DNA of 64,000 nucleotides from Notamacropus eugenii. Its lineage: Eukaryota; Chordata; Mammalia; Diprotodontia; Macropodidae. Position 1 is the stretch's first letter. Every line of letters starts with the position of its first letter. The translations under genes and the position numbers were made by a program. The stretch covers positions 189,377,522 through 189,441,521 of the forward strand of contig NC_092875.1 in the NCBI RefSeq assembly GCF_028372415.1, read 5' to 3'. Under the pieces are notes generated by a model. It worked only from the letters and a program-made list of their open reading frames with translations. It was not told where the DNA came from and did no database searches. Positions 20,645 to 32,848 of this stretch are shown here, one piece after another.

Positions 20645-22903
20645 TAGGAATTTCCTTCCCTGATCTTCTAATTTCTTTATGATGCAACCTTTTATATCTA
20701 AGTCATGTATACACTTGGAACTTATCTTTGTTTATGAGATATTGATCTAAACAAGATTTTTGCCTGGCTGCTTTCTATTTTCCCAGCTGTTTTTGTCAAA
20801 TAGTGAACACTTTCACTAATATGTGGGGTCTTTGGTATTAAAGAAGATATGCCCCTACATTCATTTGCTTTTGTATGTTGTGCATTCAATCTTCCACTAA
20901 TGGGTTTTCCATTTTTTTGACTAGCATTAAATAGTTTTTATTATTGTCGCTTTTTAAATATAGTTTGAGAGTAGGTACAACTAGATGCCTTTTCTTTCTA
21001 CTTTTTTTTTTTATCATTCCTTGATTATTTGATTTTTTAATATTGATATTTTGCTTATTGATATTTTGTTATACTAAGTAGAATTTTAAATTAATTTTTT
21101 TAGTTCTATGAAATAATCTTTTTGTAGGTTGAGGGGGGATGGTATCAAATAAATAAATTAATTTAAGTAGCATTGCCATTTTTATTGAGCCCTGTCTAGC
21201 CATGAGAAATTAATATCTCTCTAATTATAGAGGTCTATCTTTACTTTTGTAAAGAGTATTCTTTTGCTGTATTCCTATAGTTCCTCTTTGTTCCTTGAAA
21301 AGCAGCATCTCAAATATTCTATTCAATCTAGTTATTTAAGGTGGAGTTTTTCTTTCTACTTCTTTCTTATCAGTTTTATTGGAAATACAAAAGCTGATGG
21401 TTTGTGTGAATTTATTTTATATCTTGCTGCTTTTCTGAAGTTATTGTTTTGATTAATTTATTGTTGACTCACTAAGGTGATAAACCATTGTATCATTTTT
21501 TAAAAAAGCAATAATTTTGTTTCCTCTTTGTGTTTATTCTGTTCAGTTATTTTTCTTGTCTTATTACTATACCTAACAACTCCAGCAGTACATCAAATAA
21601 AAGTGGTGACACTGACAATTTTTGCTTTACCCCCAATCTTATTGGAAAGGATTATACTTAATCTCCATTACAAATAAAGCTGGCTCTTGGATTCAGATAC
21701 ATACTATTTTCAATATTAAGGAAAGGTCCTGTTATTCCTATGCTTTTTTCATGTTTTTACCAGAAATGGGTTTTGGATTTTATCAAAAGCTTTTTCTGCA
21801 TTTATTAGACTATTCACATTATATTGTTTTTATCATAAATAATGATTCTAGTCTTCATAATTATGAACCAACACTACATTCTTGGCATAAATTAAATGGC
21901 ATCACATTGTATAATGTTTTTGATATATTGCTCTAACCTATTTGGTGATTTAAAAAATGATTTTTATATAAATGTTCATTAGGGATATGTACTTCTCATT
22001 TTTTTCTCTCTTTCTATCCAGTTTAGGTATCAATACCATATTCATACAATAGGAGAAGTTTTGTAAAATCTCTTCCTTTCCTTTTCTTGTAAACAGTTTA
22101 TATACTATTGGAATTAATTGTTCTTTGAATTTGAATAAAATTGCCTTTCTTTTATTTATTTATTCTTAACTTTAGCAACATTTTACATTTTCCCCAATTA
22201 CATGTAAGAACAACTTTTAACAGATAGAATTAACTTATAAATCTGTTTGGTCCCAAACCTTTGGGAGTTTTTCTATAAGGAGTTATTTAAATTCTTTACT
22301 TCTTGTTCTGTCAATGTGTGCATTATATATGTATATGTATGTACATACACATATCCATACATATTCATTCAATTTATTTAAGATGTTGGTTTCATTGGTA
22401 TATAATTGGGCAGAACAGTTTCTGCTAATTTCATTGATTTCTTTTTCATTTGTTGTGAATTCTTTTTTCTTTTTGATTCTGACAATTTGGTTGTCCTTTT
22501 TTCTTCATTTGATTAGTTAATGGTTTACCTTCCCTCCCTCCCCAAAAAGCTCATAGTTTTACTTATCAGTTCAGAGATTTTAAATATTCCTTTCAGTTTT
22601 GCTCATTTTTTCTTTGACTTTTCAGAAATCCTAATTTGGTATTTGGTTGTTTTTTATTTGTTGCTTTTCTAGTTATTTTTGTTAGTTTTTAACCAGTTCA
22701 TTGATCTCGCTCTTTGTTGATAAAAGTATTTAGATACAAAAATTTTCTCCTAAGGACTGCTTTGTCTTTATCCCCCAAATTTTGTTATGTTGAATTATTA
22801 TCGTAATTTTTGTAATGAAATTATCTGTTGTGTCTGTGCTTAATTTTTTAAAATTAAATTATTTTGTTTTCAGTGTTTGATAATCACTTCCATATATCTT
22901 TGA
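20645..22903 (-). pseudogene. Old L1 ORF2 remnant (RT and downstream part)
   Basis: Compared with the younger L1 at 22904-25760, this tract has the same order of blocks at much higher divergence. Examples on the plus strand are TTTTCCCAGCTGTTTTTGTC (20780-20800) and ATACTATTGGAATTAATTGT (22090s), the latter matching ATAGTATTGGAATTAACTGT of the younger copy. It is the remains of the reverse transcriptase and C-terminal regions of ORF2 with many stops. A short L1 3'-end fragment interrupts it near 22140-22236. Confidence 0.7.
22140..22236 (-). mobile_element. Short L1 3' end inserted in old L1
   Basis: CCCCAATTACATGTAAGAAC on the plus strand is the complement of a common marsupial L1 3' terminus. 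It breaks the ORF2 text that continues at about 22237. Confidence 0.55.
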
Positions 22904-25760
22904 TTTTTTTCCCTCTCTCCCCTTCAAGGCCCCCTCACTCCCCACTCACTCCATGAGATGGCATACAATCCTATATAGACTCTACATGTACTTTCCTATT
23001 AAATACATGTTGCATAGAAGAATTAAAATGAATGGGAGAAACCATAAAATAAAACAAAACAAAACATAATACAAAAAAAATGGTCTGTTTCTATCTGTGA
23101 TCCAATTCACAGTTCTTTCTCTGGATATGGAAGGTGTTTTGCCTCAAGAGTCCACTGGAAATTTTTTTAAGTCCATGCATTTCAACGAAGTACTAAGTCT
23201 ACCAGAAAAATTCCTTGCACACTGTGGTTGTTGCTGTGTACAAAGTTCTCCTGGTTCTTCTCCTTTCATTCAGCATCAGTTCACAGAAGTCTTTCCAGGT
23301 TTCTCTGAAGTCTTCCTGTTCATCATTTCTCATAGCACAATAGTATTCCATTACATTCATATACCACAACTTGTTCAGCCATTCCCCAATTGATGGGCAT
23401 CCCCTTGATTTCCAATTTTTGGGCATGACAACGAGAGCTGCTATAAATATTTTTGTACATGTTGGACCCTTTCCCATTTTTGTGATCTCTTTAGGATAGA
23501 GTTCCAGAATCCATATTGCTGGGTCAAAGAATATGCACATTTTTGCAGGCCTTTGGGCATAGTTCCAAATTGCTCTCCAGAATGGTTGAATCAGCTCACA
23601 GTTCTACCAACAATGAATTAACATTTCAACTCTCCCAGGTATTCTCCAACATTTATCATCTTTCTGTTTTGTTATGTTAGCCAATCTGATAGAGGTGATA
23701 TGGTATCTCAGAGTTGTTTTGCTTTGCATCTCTCTAATCAATAGTGATTTAGAGCATTTTTTATATGATTATAGATAGCTTTAATTTCTTCCTCTGAAAA
23801 TTCTCTGTTCATATCCTTTGACCATTTATCAATTGGGGAATGACTTGTATTCTTGTACATTTGACTCATTTCTCTATATATTTTAGAAATGATGTCTTTG
23901 TCATAATTTTCTGCTTCCCTCCTAATCTTGGTTGCATTGGGTTTGTTTGGGCAAAAACTTTTCAATTTAATGAAATCAAAATTATCCATTTTGCACTTCA
24001 TGATGGTCTCTATCTCTTGTTTGGTCATACATTTCTCCGTTCTACATAAATCTGACAACTACACTATTCCTTGCTCCTCTAATTTGTTTATAGTATCAAT
24101 CTTTATACCTAGATCATGTATCCATTTGGACTTTATTCTTGTGCACAGTGTCAGGTGTGCCCAGTTTGTGCCACATTGTTATCCAGTTTTCCCAGCAATT
24201 TTTGTCACAGTGAATTCTTATCCCAGAAGCTGGGGTCCTTGGGTTTATCAAACAGTAGATTGCTATATTCATTGACCACTGCATCTTGAGTACCTAACCT
24301 AGTCCACTGGTCTACCCCTCTGTGTCTTAGTCAGTACCAAGTGGTTTTGATTATTGCTGCTTTATAATACAATTTGAGATCTGGTAGGGTCAGGCCACCT
24401 TCCCTAGCATTTCTTTTCACTAGTTTCCTTGATATTCTGGACCTTTTGTTCTTCCAGATGAATTTTAATATTATTTTTTCTTGGTCGAGAAAATAATTAT
24501 CTAGTAGTTTGATTGGTATGGCACTAAGTAAATTAATTTAGGTAGAATTGTCATTTTTATTATATTGGCTCAGCCTATCAACAAGCAACTGATGTTTTTC
24601 CACTTACTTAGATCTGACTTTATTTGTGCAAAAAGTGTTTTGTTATTGTGTTCGTATAGTCCCTGGGTTTGTTTTGGCAGGTAGACTCCCAGATATTTTA
24701 TGGTGTCTACTGTAGCTTTAAAAAAGATTTCTCTTTCTATCTCTTGCTGTTGGGCTTTGTTAGTAATATATAGAAATGCAGATGATTTATCTGGGTTTAT
24801 TTTGTAGCCTGCAACTTTGCCAAAGTTGTTATCTATTTCAAGTAGTTTTTTACTTTGTTCTTTGGGATTCTCTAAGTATATCATCATATCATCTGCAAAG
24901 AGTGATAACTTAATTTCTTCTTTGCCTATTCTAATTCCTTCAATTTCTTTTCCTTCTCTTATTGCTACAGCTAGCATTTCTAATACCATATTGAATAACA
25001 GTGGTGATAATGGATATCCTTGTTTCACCCCCAATCTTATTGGAAATGCATCTAGCTTGTCCCCATTGCACATAATGCTTGGTGACGGTTTTAGGTAGAT
25101 GTTGCTTATTATTTTATGGAATGTTCCATTTATTCTTATGCTTTCCAGTGTTTTCAATAGGAATGGGTGTATTTTGTCAAAGATTTTGCTGCATCTATTG
25201 AGATAATCATGTGGTTTCTGTTAGTTTTGTTGTTGATATGATCAATAATGCTAATAGTTTTTCTAATATTGAACTAGCCCTGCATTCCTGATATAAATCC
25301 TACCTGGTCATAATGTATTATTCTCATGATAAATTGCTGTGTTCTTTTTGCTAATATCTTATTTAAAGGTTTTTCATCTATACTTATTAGAGAAATTGGT
25401 CTATAATTTTCTTTCTCTGTTTTGGCTCTTCCTGGTTTAGGTATCAGAACCATATTTGTATCATAAAAATAATTTGGTAGGACTACTTCTTTGACAATTT
25501 TCCCAAATAGTCTATATAGTATTGGAATTAACTGTTCTTTAAATGTTTGATCGAATTCACTTGTAAATCCATCTGGCCCTAGAGATTTTTTTTCTAGGGA
25601 GTTCATTGATGGCTTGTTCAATTTTTTTTTCTCATATGGGGTTATTTAAGTACTCAATTTCCTCTTCTGTAAATCTGGGCAATTTATATTTTTTAAAATA
25701 ATCATCCATCTCATTTAGATTATCGAATGTATGGACATACAGTTGGGCAAATATGCTTAA
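22904..25760 (-). mobile_element. Younger L1, 5'-truncated, in old L1
   Basis: A minus-strand L1 of about 2.86 kb holding the 3' part of ORF2 and the 3' UTR, with its 3' end at the T-run near 22904. It is clearly less diverged than the surrounding old L1. It is truncated inside ORF2, upstream of the reverse transcriptase, near 25760, where the old L1 text resumes. No target duplication could be read. Confidence 0.8.
23199..25621 (-). pseudogene. L1 ORF2 remnant: reverse transcriptase to C-terminus
   Basis: ORF2 of L1 encodes the endonuclease/reverse transcriptase that primes cDNA at the nicked target. Here the text begins in the RT N-terminal part ([45 protein letters not shown] in 25621-25274). 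It continues in a second open stretch of 195 codons (25157-24570) with GVKQGYPLSPLLFN and the catalytic FADD box in SLFADDMMIYLENP. The C-terminal region follows at 24058-23738 and 23540-23199 (SRGCPSIGEWLNKLWYMNVM). Frameshifts and stops separate the stretches and the endonuclease domain is absent, so it is inactive. Confidence 0.88.
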
Positions 25761-25764
25761 TTTT

Positions 25765-27260
25765 TCACTGGACAATTCTTTAGAATTTTTAGTCTTCAAT
25801 TAATATTAATTCTTTCTTCAGAGGCCCATTTTGAAATCATGTTTACATATTATAGCCTACTTGGGATATATTTAACATTTCTTCTTTTTAAAATTTGTTG
25901 GTAAGGTTTATTTTTACCCTAATATATGGCCACTTTTTGTAAAGGTACCAGGCACTGTTAAGAATTATTTATACTCTTTTATGTTCCCATTTAGCAGTTG
26001 TCAAAAATTTATTTTATTTTAATGTTTCTAAAATTCTACTGAGGTCCTTCAGTAATGTTGACTTGCTTATTAATTTGTCTATGTCTGAAAGGTATTCATT
26101 GAGGTTTATAATTATTATAATTTTATTTTCTATTTCTTCCTATATATTGTTTAACTTTTCCTTTACCTATTTAGATACTATTCTATTCTGTGAATACATA
26201 CTAAGTATTGATATCAATCCATTGTCTACAGTGCCTTTAAGCATATTGTGGTTTCCTTGTTTATCTCTTTTAATTAAATCTTTTTTTATTGCTGCCTTGT
26301 TTGAGATCATGGTTACTATATTTGATTTTTGTAGTTCATTTGATGCATACATTTTTTTTTGTTTCACTTCCCTATTTCAGCTCTGTGTGATTCTTTATAT
26401 TTATAGTGTACATCTTCTAAGTAACATATTGCTCAATTCTACTTTCTCATGCATTTGTCTATTTTCTTCTATTTTATGGGTGAGATCATGCCATTCATAT
26501 TCATAGTTATGATGGCTAATTGTGTATTTCCTTTCATTCTGTCCTTATAGTTTTTCCTCTCTTTGTCTTCTATAATTCTCTTTATAAAGAAGCTAGTGCT
26601 TAGATCGGAGTGTGCTCAGCATTAATTAACTATATTTGTCACAACCTGTTTCTGCTTCCTTGCTTCTCTTCTTTTCCCTCATACTATAGCATAATCACAC
26701 AATCATAAAGTCTTATCATTTCTTAATTTCTTTTTAAATTTCACTTCGTTATCCCTTCTATCAGGCTAGACTTAGTTTTGCTTTTATATAATCCCTCCCT
26801 GAATGTACCTTTCTTTGTATTTCCCCTCTACATTTCTCTATCGTTTCCTTGTTGAGGTAAATATATTTCTACCATAAACTCTTTATATATAAGTGTGTAT
26901 ATGTATATTCTATGAAATTCAAGTGTTGCTTGCTTCACCCTGCCTCCCACTTTCATGTTTTTAGTCTTATTGCTCACCTAGTTATATTGGATTGTAAATT
27001 TAATCCCTTCTTCCCACTTTCTTTTCAAGTATATTCATTTTCTCTCCAAAATTATCAAAATACAACAAAACCATCATCAGCCCCTATCTTATTTAACTTA
27101 GTTAGTGTTGATGACATTTGGATTCTGAGGAGGCATTTGTTTCTTTTCCCACTATTAGAATGCAAACATTTCACCCTTTTATAGTCCCTACTGGTTTGTC
27201 AAATGCCTTTATCTTTTGTTAATGTTTGTGGTAATTCCTGCTTTTGCATTTCACAGTTAC
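25765..27260 (-). pseudogene. Old L1 ORF2 5' part and inter-ORF region
   Basis: On the plus strand TATATGGCCACTTTTTGTAA (25925-25945) and GTGCCTTTAAGCATATTGTG (26230s) occur in the order of L1 ORF2 (connector and RT N-terminal part), heavily decayed. From about 26560 to 27260 the text is consistent with the spacer before ORF1. Confidence 0.55.
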
Positions 27261-27264
27261 TATT

Positions 27265-27835
27265 CAACCATGGTCTTTTAATTAGGAATGCTAGTAAGCT
27301 ATCTATTTCATGAAAGATTCATTTCCCCCCAGCAGAATTATATTCTGTTTTATCAAGTAAGTTATTCTTAGTTGCAAGTTTTTATTATTTGCTTTTTGGC
27401 ATATCATGTTCCAGACTCCACTTTCTTTTTAGTAATGGTCATCAAGTCTTATGCCATCCCAACTCTAGCTCCTTAGTACTTGTACAATTCTTTCTGGATT
27501 CTTAAAGGATTTTTTTCTTTTTGGAAGATCTGGATTTTGGCTATGATGTTCTTGGGAGTTTTAACTTGGTGGTTTCTTGCAGGAGGTGACCTGATTCAAG
27601 AGGTGATTCTTTTGGATTTTGTTTATTTTTTTAAATTAGCTCTCTATTTCTAACAGAACTGGATAGTTTTCATTCATCATTTTCTCAAATATGGCATTCA
27701 AGCTTTTTGTTGTTGTTGTGGTGGTGGTGGTGGTAGTAGTTTTCAAATGGTTTGATAATTCTTATTTTTTCTCACCTTGACTTTTTTCAAGGTCAATTGT
27801 TGCAGTTTTGTTTTTCCAATAATTTCATTTCATTT
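27265..27835 (-). pseudogene. Old L1 ORF1 remnant (C-terminal half)
   Basis: The order of blocks matches HAL1 ORF1 at low identity: the plus strand has GCTATGATGTTCTTGGGAGT (27540s), corresponding to CCACAATGTTCTTAGGAGT in young HAL1 at 2491. TTTTTCAAGGTCAATTGTTG (27783) corresponds to the start of the RNA-recognition domain. Frames are broken. Confidence 0.65.
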
Positions 27836-27981
27836 TTAAATTCAACTTTATTTTTGTTTTAAATTTTCTCTCTCCCTTGATTCTTTCCCCTACCCATTAA
27901 GAAGGCAAGAATGACAATATCTGTTATACATATAAAGTCACCCAAAACATATTTCTGTATTAGAGCAGAGAGTGACAAAGA

Positions 27982-28061
<80 letters not shown>

Positions 28062-28332
28062 TAAGCTATATTCTGAGTCCATCAGTTCTGTATTTGGAGG
28101 CAGATAGAATTTTTATCATGAGTCCTTTGGAATTGTGGTAGATCATTGTATTGGAATAATTACTAAGTCTTTCACATTGATTATAATATTGCTGTTACTG
28201 TGTAAATTGTTCTCCTGGTTCAGCTTACCACACTCTGCATCAATCCATCCAAGTCTTCCCAGGTCTTCCTGAAACTATCTCTTTCTTAATTTCCTATAGC
28301 ACAAGAGTATTCCATCATGTTCATATAACATA
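27836..28332 (-). mobile_element. L1 3' end fragment, part 1
   Basis: An L1 3' UTR and ORF2 end on the minus strand inserted in the old ORF1. It includes GTTCTCCTGGTTCAGCTTAC and AGCACAAGAGTATTCCATCA, the complement of the ORF2 C-terminal end. It is itself split by the RTE-like element and continues at 30600. Confidence 0.7.
27979..28059. repeat. (GA)n microsatellite
   Basis: About 40 uninterrupted GA units. Confidence 0.97.
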
Positions 28333-28334
28333 TT

Positions 28335-30595
28335 TTCATCTGGGTCAGAACACTTGCAAACACCAAGACTGGTTTGATGAAAATGATGGGGAAATTCAGA
28401 AGCTGCTAAACAGAAAATGAGAACTCCATAGGATTTACCAGCAGAATAGTTCATCCAGCTCTAAGAAAGAAACAGTCAATTCCATCAAAAGCAAAACATA
28501 ACCAAAGTTTAGAAAGATGCAGGATTCTTGGCTCAGTAGGAAAGCACATAAAATTCAGTTTTATACTGATAGTCACAATCCAAAGTGCTTTTATGATTCC
28601 CTGAAAGCTATTTATGGACCAGAAAACTATGGTGCATCACAACTTCTTGGTGCTGATGGAGCCACATTGATTAGTGATAAGGACATGATCCTAGAGAGAG
28701 GGGCTAAACGCTTCCGTAATGTTCTCAACAGACCATCATCAATCAATGCTCATGTCATTGACTGTTTACCTCAGGCTGAAGTCAATCTCTCCTTAGCTGA
28801 ACTTCCAACTGAAGAAGAGGTTTTGAGGGCCATTAGGCTCCTTTCATATGGCAAAGCACCTGGTGCTGATTCTATTTCAGTTGAGATTTACAAGGTACGG
28901 GACCATTGCTCATACGAAAGTTGAACTAACTTTTCCAGGTTATATGGCAAGAGGAGGTTATCCCCCAGGAGTTCAAGAATACCTCCATTGTCCATCTCTA
29001 TAAAGGTAAAAGAAATAGATTGTCCTGTGACAATCGTGGTGGGGTCTCTCTCTTAGTCGTTGCTGGCAAAATTCTTGCTAGAGTCCTCCTTAACAGACTG
29101 ATCCTTCACCTGGAAGATGGGTATACACCTGAGAGCCAGTTGGCTTTAGAAAGGGCCAAGGAACAGTCAATATGGTGTCTGCTGCCTGACAATTCCAGGA
29201 GAAATGCCAGGAGCAGAACAGAGGTCTGTACACGACGTTTTTAGATCTGACCAAGGCCGTTGACACTTAGTTTTGAGGGCTTGTGGAAAATTATGTCAAA
29301 ATAGGTTGCCCAGATCATCAGCATTGTACATCAATTTCATGATGGCATTTTTGCCTGGGTTCTGGATAGTGGACAATGCTTTTGTGCCTTCCCAGTCATC
29401 AGTAGAGTGAAATAGGACTGTGTTCTTGCTCCCATGCTTTTTACCATGATGTTTTCAACCATGTTGTCAAATTCTTTCAATGATGATGAACATGGCATCA
29501 AGGTAAACTACTGTACTAATGGTTAGTTCTTCCATTTGAAAAGTCTATAAGCCAAGACCAAAGTGGAAGGAGTGTTGATGCATGATTTTCTTTTTTCAGA
29601 TGTTTGTGCACTCAGTGCATCCTCTGAAGCTGAGATACAACAAAGTATGGATCAATTCTCTGCTGCCTGTGCTAATTTTGGCCTAACAATTAACACCAAG
29701 AAAACACAGGTGCTCCATCAGCCACCACCACACCATCCATACATGAAACTATTGGTTACAACAAATGGAGAAGTTTTTAATGCTGTGAGTAAGTTCACTT
29801 ACCTTGGTAATATACTTTCCAGGGATACACACATTGACAATGAGATTGACACATGCATTGCCAGAGCTAGCTCAATGTCTGGGAACCTCTGAAGAAAAGT
29901 TTGGGAGAGAAGAGGTATAGGCTGACTACCAAACTGAAGGTCTACAGAACCATTGTGCTAATCTCATTGTTGTATGCCTGTGCAACACAGACAGTCTACC
30001 AGTACTACGCCAGGAAACGGAATCACTTCCATTTGAACTGTCTTAGGAAGATTCTGAGGATCACCTGACAGGATAAGGTACCAGACACTGAAGTCCTAGC
30101 TGGAGCTGAACTACCAAGCATTCAAACTATGTTTCAGAGAGTGAAACTCTAATGGGCTGGCCATGTTTTTTGAATGCAAAATATGTACTTGCCAAAAAGA
30201 ATATTTTAGGGAGAATTCACATGGGGCAGGTGATCACATGGTGGTCAGAAGAAGCAATGCAAGGACATTCTCAAGGTCTCTCTAAAGAACTTTCGATTCT
30301 ATTGTGGGACATGAGAGACACTGGCACAGGACCACTCAGCATGGCGTGGCCACATCAGAAAAAGTACTGTGCTCTATGAGCAAGGTAGAATTGAGACAGC
30401 ACAAAGGAAACACAGGATGAGCAAGTTTGGAGTAACTACTCCAAATATTCATATGGACTATTTGTGCTCAGTCTGTGGTAGAGCATCCCAGGCTCATATT
30501 GGTCTGATCAGCAGTTGGATACACTGAAACTTTACTTGATCATGGTGATGTCATTTTGGTCCTCTTTGAGAATGAAGGACAACAACCAATAAACG
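28335..30595 (+). mobile_element. RTE-like LINE, 5'-truncated and decayed
   Basis: This plus-strand element of about 2.26 kb holds a linker region and a reverse transcriptase domain in broken frames. Its 3' terminus is GGTCCTCTTTGAGAATGAAG followed by GACAACAACC, without a long A tail, as is usual for RTE-type elements. The 5' end of the coding region (endonuclease) is missing. It splits an L1 3' fragment. Clade assignment rests on the RT text and the style of the 3' end; a related clade is possible. Confidence 0.75.
28517..29900 (+). pseudogene. RTE-like reverse transcriptase remnant
   Basis: The 28517-28924 frame gives FYDSLKAIYGPENYGASQLL and then LPTEEEVLRAIRLLSYGKAP with GADSISVEIYK, an early RT block. 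After a break, 29020-29244 gives GGVSLLVVAGKILARVLLNR. The 29563-29892 frame holds the position of the catalytic FADD box, changed here to FSDVCALSASSEAEIQQSMD, then KKTQVLHQP and FTYLGN. The loss of the aspartate pair plus frameshifts show it is dead. In active relatives this enzyme reverse-transcribes the LINE and its partner SINEs. Confidence 0.75.
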
Positions 30596-30599
30596 TAAC

Positions 30600-30744
30600 T
30601 TGCTCAGTCATTCCTCAAATTCATGGTCATTCCTTCAGTTTCCAATTTTTACCACCAAAAAGAGTTTTTTTATAAATATATTTGCACGCATAGGTCCTTT
30701 CCTTTTTCTTGAAGTGCTTTGATATATAGACCCTCTGTTTGATC
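30600..30744 (-). mobile_element. L1 3' end fragment, part 2
   Basis: This continues 27836-28332 after the RTE-like element: plus-strand TTCAGTTTCCAATTTTTACC and TATATTTGCACGCATAGGTC correspond to the ORF2 C-terminal text found at 23400-23480. Confidence 0.7.
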
Positions 30745-30814
30745 CATTCCAATTTTCAGGGAGTAAAGTTTACCATCTCTTTATTAAGCTGTTTATTCTC
30801 ATTCCAAATTTCTT

Positions 30815-30822
30815 CTCTAGTA
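30815..30822. repeat. Target-site duplication, left copy, of hAT element
   Basis: CTCTAGTA, matching CTCTAGAA at 35312-35319 in seven of eight positions. Confidence 0.7.
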
Positions 30823-30971
30823 GAGAGGTTCTTAATCCCTTTTTATAATATGAACTTTGGTAGTCTGGTGAAATCTATGGGCCCCTTCTCAGAATAATGC
30901 TTTTAAATGTGTAAAATAAAAAGTATAGTATTACAAAGGAAATAATTATATTGAAATGAGCTTTATTTTGT

Positions 30972-30986
30972 AAAAATTAGTTTATG
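30972..30986. repeat. Insertion-site tract, copy 1 of 3
   Basis: AAAAATTAGTTTATG. Near-copies are at 32629-32643 (AAAAATTAATTTATG) and 35275-35289 (AAAAAAAAGTTTATG). The A-rich start suits L1 endonuclease cleavage. Confidence 0.75.
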
Positions 30987-32628
30987 GACTAACAAAGCTC
31001 AACAGCAAGAGATAGAAAGAGAAATCCCATTTAAAGCTAGGGTAGACACTATAGAATATTTGAGAGTCTACCTGCCAAAACAAACCTAGGATGTATCTGA
31101 ATGCAATTACAAAACACTTTTTGCATAAATAAAGTCAGAACTAAGTAAGTGGAAAAACATGAGTTGCTTGTGGATAGGCTGAGCCAATATAATAAAAATG
31201 ACAATTCTACCTAAACTAATTTACTTAGTCAGTGCCATACCAATCAGACTATCAGATAATTATTTTCTCAAGCTAGAAAAAAATAACATCAAAATTCATC
31301 TGGTAGAAGAAAAGGTCCAGAATATCAAGGGAACTAATGAAAAGAAATGCTAGGGAAGGTGGCTGAACCCTATCAGATCTCAAGTTGTATTATAAAGCAG
31401 CAATAATCAAAACCACTTGGTACTGGCTAAGACACAGAGGGGTAGACCAGTGGACTAGGTTAGGTATTCAAGACACAGTAGTCAATGAATATAACAATCT
31501 ACTGTTTGATAAACCCAAGGACCCCAGCTTCTGGGATAAGAATTCACTGTTTGACAAAAATTGCTGGGAAAACTGGATAACAATGTGACACATACTGGGC
31601 ACACCTGACACTGTGCACAAGAATAAAGTCCAAATGGATACATGATCTAGGTATAAAGATTGATACTATAAACAAATTAGAGGAGCAAGGAATAGTGTAG
31701 TTGTCAGATTTATGTAGAACGGAGAAATATATGACCAAACAAGAGATAGAGAACATCATGAAGTGCAAAATGGATAATTTTGATTCCATTAAATTGAAAA
31801 GTTTTTATGCAACCAAACCCAATGTAACCAAGATTAGGAGGGAAGCACAAAACTGGGAAAGAATTTTTGCAACTAGTGTCTGTGATAAAGGCCTCATTTC
31901 TAAAATATATAGAGACCTGAATCAAATGTACAAGAATACAAGTCATTCCCCAATTGAGAAATGGTCAAATGATATGAACAGGCAGTTTTCAGAGAAGGAA
32001 ATTAAAGCTATCTATAGTCATATGAAAAAATACTCTAAATCACTATTGATTAGAGAGATGCAAATCAAAACAGCTCTGAGATATCACATCACACTTATCA
32101 GATTGGCTAACATGACAAAACAGGAAGATGATAAATGTTGGAGAAGATGTGGGAGAGTTGGAATGCTAATTCATTGTTGGTGAAGCTGTGAGCTGATCCA
32201 ACCATTCTGGAGAGCAGTTTGGAACTATGCCCAAAGGGCTACAAAAATGTGCATACCCTTTGACCGAGAAATACTGCTTCTAGGTCTGTATCCTCAAGGG
32301 GTCATAAAAATGGGAAAGGGTCCTATATGTACAAAAATATTTATAGCAGCTCTCTTTGTCATGCCCAAAAATTGGAAATCAAGGGGATACCTATCAATTG
32401 GGGAATGGTTGAATAAATTGTGGTACATGAATGTAATGGAATACTATTGTACTATAAGAAATGATGAACAGGAAGACTTCAGAGACGCCTGGAAAGACTT
32501 ATATGAACTGATGCTGAGTGAAAGGAGCAGAACCAGGAGAACTTTGTAGACAGCAACAACCACAAGGTGTGAGGAATTTTTCTGGTAGACTTAGTACTTT
32601 ATTGCAATGTATGGACTTAAAAAATAAA
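30987..32628 (+). mobile_element. L1 ORF2 3' portion, plus strand
   Basis: A 5'-truncated L1 fragment in plus orientation. It ends in an A-rich stretch just after the ORF2 stop region rather than at the usual 3' UTR end, suggesting that reverse transcription was primed internally on an A-rich patch of L1 RNA. A duplication-like tract flanks each side. Confidence 0.8.
31385..32549 (+). pseudogene. L1 ORF2 C-terminal remnant
   Basis: Open stretches give [20 protein letters not shown], then MSDLCRTEKYMTKQEIENIM with WERIFATSVCDKGLISKIYR and HIT-like text, and finally MCIPFDREILLLGLYPQGVI followed by NWKSRGYLSIGEWLNKLWYM. This is the region after the reverse transcriptase, up to the end of ORF2. 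Internal stops and frame changes make it inactive. Confidence 0.85.
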
Positions 32629-32643
32629 AAAAATTAATTTATG
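32629..32643. repeat. Insertion-site tract, copy 2 of 3
   Basis: AAAAATTAATTTATG, 14 of 15 identical to copy 1, directly abutting the first base of the U6 sequence. Confidence 0.75.
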
Positions 32644-32746
32644 GTGTTTTCTTCAGCAGCACATATACTAAAACTGGAATGATACAGAGATTACCATGGC
32701 CCCTGTGCAAGGATGACATGCAAATTCATGAAGCATTCTATATTTT
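32644..32746 (+). pseudogene. RNU6: U6 snRNA pseudogene, 5' part of a U6/HAL1 chimera
   Basis: The complete U6 snRNA is recognisable, from GTGTTTTCTTCAGCAGCACA through TATACTAAAACTGG and CATGGCCCCTGTGCAAGGAT to CAAATTCATGAAGCATTC and a TATTTTT end. About ten substitutions and a 3-base deletion (CAGAGATTA for CAGAGAAGATTA) separate it from the mammalian RNA. The 3' end is fused without an A tail to the truncated HAL1 in the same orientation. This is the known pattern of L1 reverse transcriptase switching template from its RNA to U6. Confidence 0.93.
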
Positions 32747-32848
32747 TATTGGTGACAAGGAAGACCAAAACATACAACCAGAAGAAAACAAAGCCAAAGT
32801 TCCTGCATCCAAAACCTCTCAGAAAAATATGAAGTGGTCTTAGACTAT

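Noticed and set aside
26063..26506. 147-codon hydrophobic plus-strand frame that looks like a membrane protein
   Set aside because: It is the antisense strand of an AT-rich decayed L1 ORF2; the hydrophobicity comes from T-rich codons.
27979..28059. Regular repeat that might suggest a CRISPR array
   Set aside because: It is a dinucleotide microsatellite without spacers; no CRISPR-like repeat-spacer structure occurs in the window.
32644..32746. A functional U6 snRNA gene
   Set aside because: Substitutions and a 3-base deletion in the RNA, fusion to HAL1 at the 3' end and no proximal element or TATA box upstream (an L1 tail lies there) mark it as a retrocopy.
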